Below, piece by piece: positions 19,243-27,699 of a stretch of DNA of 38,959 nt. Under the pieces are notes generated by a model. The model ran no database searches, was not told the DNA's origin, and saw only the letters and a list, made by a program, of their open reading frames with translations. Position 1 is the first letter of the stretch, and each line of letters opens with the position of its first letter. The DNA lies in contig BFEA01000116.1 of NCBI GenBank assembly GCA_003427395.1, positions 1,744,903 to 1,783,861 on the forward strand. Direction: 5' to 3'. Source of the stretch: Chara braunii. Lineage: Eukaryota > Streptophyta > Charophyceae > Charales > Characeae. Made by a program: the position numbers and the translations under genes.

Positions 19243-20536
19243 CGAACTGCCTATTTGTGGCTGCGCCCGACTCCCCGCTCCACCATCTCCAGTCGCGTAT
19301 GTACCTGGCGCTCAGACCCGTCTGGGTTCATCCTTTCTACCCGTGCTGACCGACTGCTCTGGCCGCCCCGCCCCGCCTTCCGCTGCGTCTGCCCTGTTGC
19401 CTTAGCACCCCCGTATTCTCTTACCTCCTTTCTCTTCCACCCCCAACCACCTCCGTCTCTCCCTACTCTGAATGCACCCGGCGTGCTAACCCGCCCGGGT
19501 TCACTCCACTCTTATCCCCCACTACTTCTAGCTCAGCACTCGGTAGTAGCCCCTCCCCCACAACTCTCTGGCATCGGCCGCCCGGCCTGCTGCTTGGCTG
19601 CCCCGGCCCACTGCGATAGATCAATCCGCCGTCACTCAGCGCCGCCCAACCAGTCTCGCTGCCCTGTCACCCGTCTCTTCTACCACGCCCAGTCCTGTCT
19701 TGCCCCTCATACTTAGCACCCGTCGCCCTCTTTTACCACCTCGCCTTTCCTCACCGTGCTGGCGCCCGTCACTCCGCTCCCCCGTTCTACACGCCCGGCG
19801 CCCGTTGTCCTCACCCGCACCTACCTCGTATGCTGCGCTTCCGCCCTGCCCCGCTGCTGCCTGGCGTTGCCCAGCCGGACTGTCGCTTCACTGCCCGGCC
19901 GGACACACCGCCCGTTATTCCCCAGCAGAGCTTGTCGTCCCCTCGAGCCTCCAACAGGTAGGCTTACGCTGAGGTCTCAAGGGCATGGCCTGCAGCAGAC
20001 CATTACCCTTGGGTCTTAATGAGGCGGTCCCTCTCGGCGAGGGCCCGGTGCAGACCCTCGGTGATAGTGGCAACTACTCAAATGAGAACTTTGAGGGCCG
20101 TAGCGGGGGGGGGGGTCACCGTGAGCTACCTGCGCACAATCAACACTGTTGCAGGCCTCACCATGGCCCGAGCTGCCCCGCTCAGGGATAACTCGCCCTC
20201 CGCCGGGGCCCAACAGGCATACTCACACTCAAACCTCCCACACGCGGATCGTGGGCTGAGGCCGACGCACCCACAAAAGGGGCCCCGCCACTCCGTTTTC
20301 TCCCACCTCGTAGGCTAATCACCCACCGGCTTGCATGCGCGTTTGAACTCCTTGGCCCATATTCCAAGATGGGTGGGACAGAGGAATTTTGCTAGTATCC
20401 CAAACATGCCGGAACCCGATCGAGCCGTCAAAACAGGCGCGAGCCCAAGTCCTATGACTGGGGCTCCCGCCGACGGCCCTAAAAAGCCGGTGTCGTGCCC
20501 GGGTCAATCGGCACGTCGGAGCATAGCAGAAATTAA
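19243..20536. other. GC/CT-rich sequence, no gene recognised
   Basis: Proline- and leucine-rich open frames come from pyrimidine bias and are not supported as genes. One good hairpin lies at 20441-20466: GAGCCC pairs with GGGCTC and, inside it, AGTC pairs with GACT around a CTAT loop. Confidence 0.5.
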
Positions 20537-20734
20537 TTAGAAATACGACGCTAAAAAAAAATTACCTAGAAAACGCCGCCGCCAACGGCAAAACCAAGGG
20601 GGATAGCCCCGCCAGGCCCTCAACCCCTCGGTCCATTCGTGCCACTCTGATCCCCACGTCGTTGCTCGCTCGACCTCGATCCCTGAATCCCCCTGATGAA
20701 AGTTCGACGCCGTAACAAATAGTGATAGGCCCAA
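20537..20734 (-). repeat. Dispersed repeat R, diverged minus-strand copy
   Basis: The minus-strand frame contains WRGYPPWFCRWRRRFLG, resembling the QGYPPWFLQ segment at 20997-21203 and the plus-strand copy at 12190-12450. At DNA level the shared part is GGGGATAnCC next to AACCAAGG. It is only a fragment and no full domain can be named. Confidence 0.4.
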
Positions 20735-20996
20735 GTCTGGGTCTAGCGCTGGCGGACGCCCAAATAAACAGACACTGCGTGACGCGCCAAGCTACCAAGA
20801 GGCCTTCAGAAGTCACTTTGTTGTCGATGCCGTCCTCCGCCCGTACGCGCAGGCCTCGGTCAAACGTACCAATAAAACGAAAACATCCTTAATTCCTGCT
20901 TAATCAGAAATAAATAAATAATAGTAATATCACTAACAAAACGACCGATGTCCGTGCCGGCTTTATGATAAAAAACAGAAAAGAATCACGCGCGTC

Positions 20997-21203
20997 CTAA
21001 ACCTGCGCGCCCACGCACTCTCTATTATAGTCAACCATCCAGTCAACGTAAGTCACAGACGCAGCCGCGCCTAGCGCGGTATACTTAAACTTTAAACCAA
21101 AACTATTTCCTGTCACTTGCAAAAACCAGGGCGGATAACCTTGTAAGGGTATTCGCGCCGACAGCTTACCGGACCATATTAAGCGACGTCCCCGTCGCTT
21201 CAC
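20997..21203 (-). repeat. Dispersed repeat R, minus-strand copy
   Basis: The minus-strand frame reads ...SARIPLQGYPPWFLQVTG... and aligns with the plus-strand copy at 12229-12400 in protein and DNA (TTTTTGCAAGTGACA against TTTTTGCAAATAACA). The open frame has 68 codons and is probably a relic. It overlaps the hairpin at 21181-21200. Confidence 0.5.
21181..21200. repeat. Perfect hairpin AAGCGACG-TCCC-CGTCGCTT
   Basis: Eight-base arms with loop TCCC. The identical 20 bases recur at 27034-27053, one of the links between the end of LTR2 and the U3-side region of LTR1. Confidence 0.95.
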
Positions 21204-21312
21204 AAAATCGAAAAGCTATCAGATTACCCAAGATGCTGACGGAAAAGGAACCAATCCGATTAGCCGACAAACACAGGGTAGAGGCCTCCATCAAACCATG
21301 CCTCCACAACTA

Positions 21313-21506
21313 TATGCTGTCAGGTTTTTAACCCGGGCGCTCACCGCCCCGACATTAGGACGCTGACAGCATAAGTTCCAAAGACCTTCCCAATCATCCT
21401 CTCCCCGGTCCTAGACAACCTTCCGCTTCTCGTTGGGTGTCCCTAGTCCTGGCCAAAACTAGGGACGCGGGCCTTAACCGAGACCTTTGAAGGCACTCTC
21501 GCCTTC
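21313..21506. repeat. Inverted repeats, including an 11-bp closing stem
   Basis: TATGCTGTCAG 21313-21323 pairs perfectly with CTGACAGCATA 21363-21373 and encloses TTTTTAACCCGGG, the same motif as the tRNA-like element at 27577. GTCCCTAGT 21439-21447 pairs perfectly with ACTAGGGAC 21458-21466. GAAGGC 21489-21494 pairs with GCCTTC 21501-21506 around an ACTCTC loop. Confidence 0.85.
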
Positions 21507-22723
21507 CTTCTCAGAGAATCTCTCGCAATCAAATACACATACGTATATTTGTATACTTAATACCCGCTTAACTCTTTTTGCAGTCTAGTACAGAAAGGCT
21601 AGGTCTCCATCTCGGCCCACCATAGCCTTGGCGATCGGACCAGGACTACGGCCCACTGCATTGTTACTTTAGCGGCAGTACCCTCGTTGGTTACGCTCTC
21701 AAGCGCATCGGCCCCCGCAGGAGCGAGGGCCCTTCCGGCCCCGTCACGCAGGAGAAACTTAGGCTTTTAACTTTAGAGAGACAACTCAGGGATGACACAG
21801 TAACCCGCGCCGACCCTTCGCCGCTCCGGCCGAGTGCGCCAGCTGTACATCCCGCGGTCCCCTACGACAGGATAGGTTTTCGCGGGGCACAACTTACCAT
21901 CCCTAAGGGGCTGTCACCACCCTTAGGGGTGTATCCCCGCCGAGCTACCGACCCACATGCGAAGGCTTTTATAATGCAATTGCAGAGGTAGGCCAGCCGA
22001 GGGCGTTTGCTCATTCCCTGTAGCCTAGGTACGCATGGTTAAACGCCAAAGCGGACCCGAACGTCGCCCGTCCCTGGGGCGCTGATCTCCCAGGAATCGG
22101 ACCGACATCGGTCGACAAGGACGTGATACTTCAAGCGTAAGAAAATCTCGATCAATCCTAGTCCCTTCCTTCTAAGACAATCAAAAGTTAAACCTCAAAA
22201 GAAAACTCAGGTCAACGTAAGTTGACTTACCTTCCGAAACCGTCCTATTTACAATACAATTATACGAACGACAAAGGTCAACTTAACTTCAAACAACGCT
22301 TATCAACAAAAATTCAAGGTATGCACAACATGCATAACGACGCAAGAATAGCGTCTCATCGAATCATCTCCACTCTGTCTGCCACACGGCTGACTGACAC
22401 GACGTTTGAAATTGATGAGAGGCGCTGCCAAGTTTTTTCATTCCGCCTCATACCGACTGCTAAAAGAGAAACGTAGACAAATTCCGACTTTCAAGTAGAG
22501 CTAGGATTCCATTGCTTTAGTGATGACTTTACTACCTTTCTAACTTTGGTGTGAATGTCACCTGCAAGTAATTCGGCTACCACCTATATTGGTCGTTTTG
22601 TCCTCTTGGGCAATAATTACTCTTTCTGTCCCACGTGTGATGAAATACCAGTCTGCAACATAAAGATATTCAGAGCAATGCTCTAGTCACATCTTCTTGT
22701 CAACTAGCCTGATTGCCCCAGGC

Positions 22724-22822
22724 TTGCACTTCTTATGGTGCAACCTCATCCGCGAAGGTAGTCCCTGGTCGCACTCCGTCCATAGCTAGTGAACACACGA
22801 ACTGGGCTTCTTATGGCGCCAG
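22724..22822. repeat. Two TTCTTATG-loop hairpins in the left LTR
   Basis: TTGCAC 22724-22729 pairs perfectly with GTGCAA 22738-22743 around loop TTCTTATG. A second, weaker one has CTGG 22802-22805 and CCAG 22819-22822, also enclosing TTCTTATG. The loop matches the conserved loop of the ten-hairpin array in LTR2. Confidence 0.75.
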
Positions 22823-23978
22823 CTCCCCATTCGTCTGTGGCTCCTAAGACGACCACTAGAAGGGTAAACTATAGCGGTTCTCCTTAACGTGAGCCGCCAA
22901 GAACTTAACGCCTTCCGTGAATAGCACACGTTCATCCCTTAGGAGGTGGTCTGGGATACCCCTCGTCCTCGTCCGAGCGAACCTCGAATCTCAGAAGTCG
23001 GGCTGGCTCTACCACGACAGCATGGTATCCCCCCGCCTAAGCGGTCCACTTCGAGTCGTTAACAGGGCCGGCCCCTAAGGCAACAAACCCCCGTCTCAGA
23101 TGCCTCCTAGGGAAAGGAAATGCACTTACCATAGCAGACGGTCATCCCTTTATCGCCTGACGTCAAGGGCGAACCTAGACGAAGAATGAGATTACAGAGA
23201 AGAAGAACATTCAGATGGACGGGTATAGACAAATAGGGTCATTCGGGAAAGAATGNGCAGCCTCAGAAAAAANTCTATGTNCAATTGATTCCTTCTTCTT
23301 TGTGTGATCAAGTTCCTTTTCGTCGTCCACTCGTTGTCATTCCTTTCAACATGCATGCAANCGAGAAATANAANACAACCATCCTTCCGTTCCCTCTCAT
23401 TAACATGATCAGATCTTCCATTCTCAGACATCCTTCTACCTACCTGCACGTCAAGCAAAACAACAAGTTCAAAAGAAAACAATGCATTCCCAAACTCATG
23501 TCAGACTTTCATTCACANGTGTAAACAAGACACAACTTCCTCTACCTTTTCAGTGAACGTNCGAANAACAGGGTCAAGCAAGTGTGGGTTCACACAGGTG
23601 TGAAGGGTCTGAGTCAAACTGACAGACCTTNAGTGAAGCTGAACCAAAGATAGCGAACGACCCACTCAAGAAAGCCGTATAAACCACACTCCAAATGAGA
23701 AGATCGTCGCAGTAAGCTGTCAGAAAAGTGATCCACACCACTCCCTCAAGGATCGCCCACTTACACACAACCCCCTTAGTATCTCAGCACTGTCACCACG
23801 TGCGACCAGTACCACTATGCCACCANTGTGTCGAAGCGTCGCCGCCGCAATATGCGGGCAGCACAACGTCAACACCANCTCAAAGCACACCCTCTCTTAG
23901 TGACGCTTCTCAAAATTGTCGTTGCTGCCATAAGAACCGGACAACACTTTCACACCATTGCAAAAAAACCCTGNTGCT

Positions 23979-24350
23979 GCCGCAAANTTTTTGCAGCGCT
24001 TCCGCGTCACCGCNGAAAAAAACAGTTGTCGCCGCAAAACTTCGGCAGCGCTTCCGCGTCATCGCTGAAAAAGCACAGTCGCCGCCGCAAAATTTCNGCA
24101 GCGCTTCCNCNTCACCGTCGAAAAAAACAGCTGCCGCCGCAAAACTTCGACAGCGCCTCCGCGTCACCGCTGAAGAAGCACAACTGTCGCCACAAAACTT
24201 CAACAACGCTTCCGCGTCACCGTCGATAAAACCAGCTGTCGCCGCAAAACTTCGGTAGCGCTTCCGCGTCACCGCTGAAGAAGCACAGCTGCCGCCGCAA
24301 AACTTNGNCAGCGCTTCCGCGTCACCGTCGATAAAACCAGCTGCCGTCCC
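23979..24350. repeat. ~52-bp tandem repeat, about seven copies, left LTR
   Basis: Each unit reads GCCGCAAAACTTCGGCAGCG, then CTTCCGCGTCACCG, then a variable A-rich stretch. Spacing is 51-53 bp, so the frame drifts and the repeat is not coding. A related GGCAGAGTTTCCCCTGCG motif follows twice between 24500 and 24590. Confidence 0.85.
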
Positions 24351-24882
24351 TGTGCTGAANGAACANCATCTCCCTTACATACTTCTCAAAAATGAATGCC
24401 GCCTCCGAAAAGGTCATGCAGCACCTCCCCAGCACAAAGAGTTGCCGCCGTAAAAAAAACAGGCAGCACTTCCCCTATGCCACTTGCCGAAGACCTGCCG
24501 CCAATGTGCGAAACGGGCAGAGTTTCCCCTGCGNCGCCTGCCAAAACCCTGCTGTCGCCGCGCAAAACNGGCAGAGTTTCNCCTGCGCCCCACCAGCTGC
24601 AGCGGCANCTATGGCTGCCCTCACTCTCATGCTCNCTGCAGACCTNCANCGCTTCCCTCTCTCTTCACCTTGCTNAGATGGCGGCTATGGCTGTGTTCCA
24701 CANCTATGGCCACCTCNANCAGTTCTCTTCCTCCCTCGCTTNCAGACCTCCTCTTCAACCAGCAGCAGTTCCCCCTCCTCTCACTAGCANCTNCTCCCAG
24801 CAGNAGCAAGCCAGCATTCACCCAATCNTAATGCCAGCAGCACCAGCCACAAATGAATGNTGGCTGGCTGGCTGCTGGCTTG

Positions 24883-24889
24883 TTTTATA
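24883..24889 (-). promoter_or_regulatory. Likely TATA box of the left LTR
   Basis: Minus-strand TATAAAAC within AGCTATAAAACAAGCCAGC, present at the same place in the right LTR. If used, transcription would start about 3.1 kb inside the LTR, giving an unusually long R-U5 portion. Confidence 0.5.
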
Positions 24890-24940
24890 GCTGGCTGGAG
24901 GNTGAGGGCAGNTGCTTTGCCCCCAGCCAAAACTCGGAGT

Positions 24941-25020
24941 AAGGCCTGGCCCTTGATCTCAGACGAGATCAAGGGTTGAGAAACTTGATGTTCCCCTAGG
25001 GGAACCAAGTTCCAGGCCTT
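24941..25020. repeat. Three-way-junction fold of perfect stems, left LTR
   Basis: The outer stem AAGGCCTGG 24941-24949 pairs with CCAGGCCTT 25012-25020. Directly inside is CCCTTGATCTC 24950-24960 with GAGATCAAGGG 24965-24975 (loop AGAC). After TTGAGA comes AACTTG 24982-24987 with CAAGTT 25006-25011, enclosing TTCCCC 24991-24996 and GGGGAA 24999-25004. No base is unpaired between the outer stem and either inner stem. It lies just upstream of the TATA box in element orientation, so it would be in the 3' end of the element RNA. Confidence 0.9.
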
Positions 25021-25086
25021 GGTAATGCATCTGGCTGCCACCCCCGGCCAGACGCAGTCCTAAATGGTTGTATAGAGCCAAGTAAG

Positions 25087-25180
25087 GCAGACTGTTGAAA
25101 TCCAACAGTCTGCTGTCAACTTAGGGCCCAGAAGCTTCTACCCCCTGCATCTGGACCCGCGTCGCGATTAGATTCGCGAC
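25087..25180. repeat. Two further perfect hairpins, left LTR
   Basis: GCAGACTGTTG 25087-25097 pairs with CAACAGTCTGC 25103-25113 (loop AAATC). GTCGCGA 25161-25167 pairs with TCGCGAC 25174-25180 (loop TTAGAT). In the right LTR each has one mismatch. Confidence 0.9.
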
Positions 25181-25305
25181 TCCCCTTTTTTTTTTTCCCT
25201 TTCTTTTCTTTTATTTTTGACCCCCCTCCTTTTCGTTTTTCTTTGTGAGGGTGGCAGCCCATCACTCAAAAATGAACGGGCGCCCCTCAGTCGTTTCACA
25301 GAGTT

Positions 25306-25339
<34 letters not shown>

Positions 25340-25433
25340 TACTGCACTCACGCGTCCGTACCGGGACACCTACAACGCCAGGTGCAGGTGGCGGTCTGCA
25401 GCCCATTGCTCAACCAACGGGCGCAGGTAAGTG

Positions 25434-25438
<5 letters not shown>

Positions 25439-25497
<59 letters not shown>

Positions 25498-25498
25498 N

Positions 25499-25583
<85 letters not shown>

Positions 25584-25593
25584 ACACACACAC
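25439..25593. repeat. Compound (CT)n(CA)n microsatellite in the left LTR
   Basis: (CT)n from 25439 to 25553, with one N at 25498, then (CA)n to about 25593. The N probably marks an unresolved length. The same compound repeat occurs in the right LTR, so it was part of the element when it inserted. Confidence 0.95.
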
Positions 25594-26260
25594 CGCGACA
25601 TACAGATCCACCTTTAAGGGTGGATTCATCAGCTCCCCACCCTGACTGTCAAGGTCCAGCCTCCTGATGGGTCGGTGCGAATCCGACGAAACAGTCTGGC
25701 ACCATCGTGTCTGCCCGTTCATTCAAAACGAACGGGTACCAACAAAAAAAAGAAGAAGAGAAAAAAAAAAAATCTAACCCAAATCTAAGCAAAATCTAAT
25801 AAGAAAAAATCAAGAACGAAGAAGAAAAAAAAGGAAAAAAGGAAGAAAAGCCCTACCTAATGTGGCTGTCTGTTTCCAACGGGTGCCTGTAATCTCACAA
25901 GGGGCTTTATGCCCTTAGTCACTTCAAAACGCGCCAGATGGCGCGACGTTTTTTTTTTTTTTTTTTAAATTGTGCCCTACCGTTATGCCAACGCTCGTCT
26001 CGCTTTACTTTAGTGGCACAAGGCAGACGAAGAGGCAGCAAAAAAATAGTAAAAAAACGAAAAGAAAGAAAAGACAGGACTTACCTCACGATGATGCCTT
26101 GGCGTCCTCGTTATGCCTGAGCGCATAAGTGTTCAGATACGGGCAACGTAAGTTTTGCCCCTTTTTTTTTTTTTTTTTTTTTTCCAAAAAACAAAAGAGA
26201 AAACTCAGACCATTTCTCGGTCTGTACGTGTCACCCTCACACAGGGGCCATACTATTCTC
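25594..26260 (-). other. Probable U3-side LTR sequence: hairpins and homopolymer tracts
   Basis: No gene. Hairpins: CCCGTTC 25714-25720 with GAACGGG 25730-25736, and CGCGCC 25930-25935 with GGCGCG 25940-25945 (loop AGAT). A-rich sequence at 25740-25850 includes AATCTAAC, the same motif that starts each unit of the 18242-19242 repeat. Poly(T) runs lie at 25949-25966 and about 26162-26183. Confidence 0.5.
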
Positions 26261-26320
26261 GGCGCGGCTGATTCCAGCCGCGCGATCTCGAAGATCGCAC
26301 GGCCGAAAATCAGCCGCGCC
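26261..26320. repeat. Large palindrome with nested hairpin
   Basis: GGCGCGGCTGATT 26261-26273 pairs perfectly with AATCAGCCGCGCC 26308-26320. Inside, GCGATCT 26282-26288 pairs with AGATCGC 26292-26298. Confidence 0.95.
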
Positions 26321-26342
26321 CATCCTCAGGCTGCTCCAAAAG

Positions 26343-26428
26343 GAGCTAGCCCAGTAGGGTTGTTAGTCGGGTTCGATCCCCATGTCTGCGGGGTAACAAT
26401 CTGGCGGCAATACCTACTAGGCTAGCTC
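26343..26428 (+). repeat. tRNA-like hairpin with A-box and B-box motifs
   Basis: GAGCTAGCC 26343-26351 pairs with GGCTAGCTC 26420-26428, and GTAGG 26354-26358 with CCTAC 26413-26417. Within it, TAGCCCAGTAGG (26347-26358) fits the pol III A-box and GGTTCGATCC (26370-26379) fits the B-box. They are only 11 bases apart, against about 30 or more in tRNAs, so this is not a normal tRNA gene; a tRNA-derived SINE relic is possible. Confidence 0.5.
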
Positions 26429-26657
26429 TTTCTCACATCAAAAAAGGAGCAGCCGTTCTATAAGAAGGGTTCCAACGCCCAGCAGACCTCTTTTCAACGC
26501 CTAGCAGACGGAGCCTGCTAATCCGGCTTGCCGCCGAGGCTGGCAGGCGAGGTCGGCAGCCGACAACCTCAACGGCTGCCCTACCCAGCCGGCCCCGACG
26601 CCCTCGCCCCCGGGTCCTCGGCACACATCCCATGGACCCTAAAAATCATCCCTTCAC

Positions 26658-26684
26658 GTCGCCGTCCAATCTCGTCGCGGCGAC
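26658..26684. repeat. Hairpin GTCGCCG / CGGCGAC with a GTCCAATCT-like loop
   Basis: Perfect 7-bp arms at 26658-26664 and 26678-26684. With the last G of the arm the loop reads GTCCAATCTCGTCG, sharing its start with the conserved core of the array at 16324-17147. Confidence 0.7.
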
Positions 26685-26979
26685 CCCTTTTCGGCCTGCT
26701 TAGGCCCTGAATCGCGCGGCTGTTACCTTATTATAGGTAGAGTAGGCTCAACTTTAGTTTCCCCACGACCGCACACCAGTGCGGCCTCGTCGAAAATCAC
26801 GGACGGCAGTGCCGACTACCGCTATCCCGCACGGACGTCGATCTCGTTCTGCATTGACGACGTCAGGCTCAAAAAAGTTTAGGTCTCTCAGTCATAGTGC
26901 AGGTCTGAATAACTTGGACAACGTCAATCTCATCAAGTTCCTAAATCCAAAATCGGACAGTGTCTGGCCTTGAAAAACT

Positions 26980-27296
26980 CGGGCAGAAACCCTCACAGGG
27001 GTTTCTGTCCCGACAGCCTTCCCCGCCCCCATTAAGCGACGTCCCCGTCGCTTGCCGTAGGGCAATACAAGGCGAGGTCTTTACCATATAATCACAATAC
27101 ACCTAGAATTAACTCAGATCTTATATATTTATACGGGATGAGCGACGTTCCCGCCGTTCATCTTCCGCGCCTTTCATAATCTTCCGGTCACTCCATGTAG
27201 ACTCCATCACCGTCAACAAGAAAGGCTTATTTTCAAGCCTTTAGCACAAAGACTTACTTTCAAGCCTTATGATTCTTTCGAACCTTCCTTCGAAAG
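26980..27296. repeat. Run of six hairpins with unrelated stems and short pyrimidine loops
   Basis: CGGGCAGAAACCC 26980-26992 pairs with GGGTTTCTGTCCCG 26999-27012 (one-base bulge). AAGCGACG 27034 with CGTCGCTT 27046, loop TCCC. GATGAGCGACG 27137 with CGCCGTTCATC 27152, loop TTCC. AAAGGCTT 27221 with AAGCCTTT 27235, loop ATTTTC. AAGACTT 27249 with AAGCCTT 27262, loop ACTTTC. CTTTCGAA 27275 with TTCGAAAG 27289, loop CCTTCC. Loops are alike; stems differ but pair. Confidence 0.9.
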
Positions 27297-27576
27297 CACT
27301 TTCATTTAGTCGCAAGTTGGAATGGGGCCAAAAATAACATCTGGCAGGTCTTTCCCCGGAATCTGGAATCCACTGTTGGCTTTATCCAACCCGAGGGGTT
27401 ACAAGAACATTTCAAAAGAATGATCCCAGCATCATCCCACTGGCGGCCACTCATCTCTCTTCTTGTCTCTCATAGATGGGTCAGGCTTATCCCCCTGTTG
27501 GGACTCTCTTCAGGCTATAACCCCCTGTCTAGGTCTCGTCAGGCTTAACTCCCAACGGGTCTTTCGTCATACAACA

Positions 27577-27643
27577 CATGCTGCCAGGAATTTAACCTGG
27601 GCCTCTCATGTTCATGGGGGTGCATTCCTAACACCTCAGCATG
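27577..27643 (-). repeat. tRNA-like fold (67 nt), not a functional tRNA gene
   Basis: On the minus strand CATGCTG and CAGCATG form a 7-bp acceptor-like stem. GGTG-TTAGGAATG-CACC resembles a D arm with GG in the loop. CCAGG-TTAAATT-CCTGG is a perfect 5-bp T-arm with a 7-base loop. The anticodon region is too short (about 18 nt) and pairs poorly. A partial second copy follows at about 27650-27670 (GCTGTCAGGAGTTTAACCCG), and a related fold lies at 21313-21373. Confidence 0.5.
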
Positions 27644-27699
27644 TCTCTCGCTGTCAGGAGTTTAACCCGGGCTTCCCACGAAACACAAGGGTACTCACA

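Larger units (their letters stand above)
21697..25593 (-). mobile_element. Left (3') LTR of the Ty3/gypsy element, portion aligned to the right LTR
   Basis: 21697-25593 aligns with 35129-38959 almost base for base, with perhaps 1-2% differences by eye. It lies left of the integrase end of a minus-strand element, so it is the 3' LTR. The outer end here is TCTCAAGCGC, where the right LTR has TGTCGAGCGC, so two terminal bases have changed. Many N bases sit at the same positions in both copies. The window ends inside the right LTR, so the true U3 start is unknown; colinearity with LTR2 suggests the LTR may continue past 27 kb, for a length of 6 kb or more. Confidence 0.85.

Noticed and set aside
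19237-20019. Overlapping Pro/Leu/Ser-rich open frames
   Set aside because: Three frames are open at once, as expected of pyrimidine-rich DNA lacking TA-rich stops; no domain is visible.
23728-24258. Ala/Ser/Lys-rich repeat protein in the LTRs
   Set aside because: The 51-53-bp repeat unit shifts frame between copies, many codons contain N, and it lies within an LTR.
25370-25667. Arg-Glu and Ser-Leu repeat proteins
   Set aside because: They are translations of the (CT)n(CA)n microsatellite.
26343-26428. Functional tRNA gene
   Set aside because: A- and B-box motifs are present, but the 11-base spacing cannot form a tRNA and the palindrome is not a cloverleaf.
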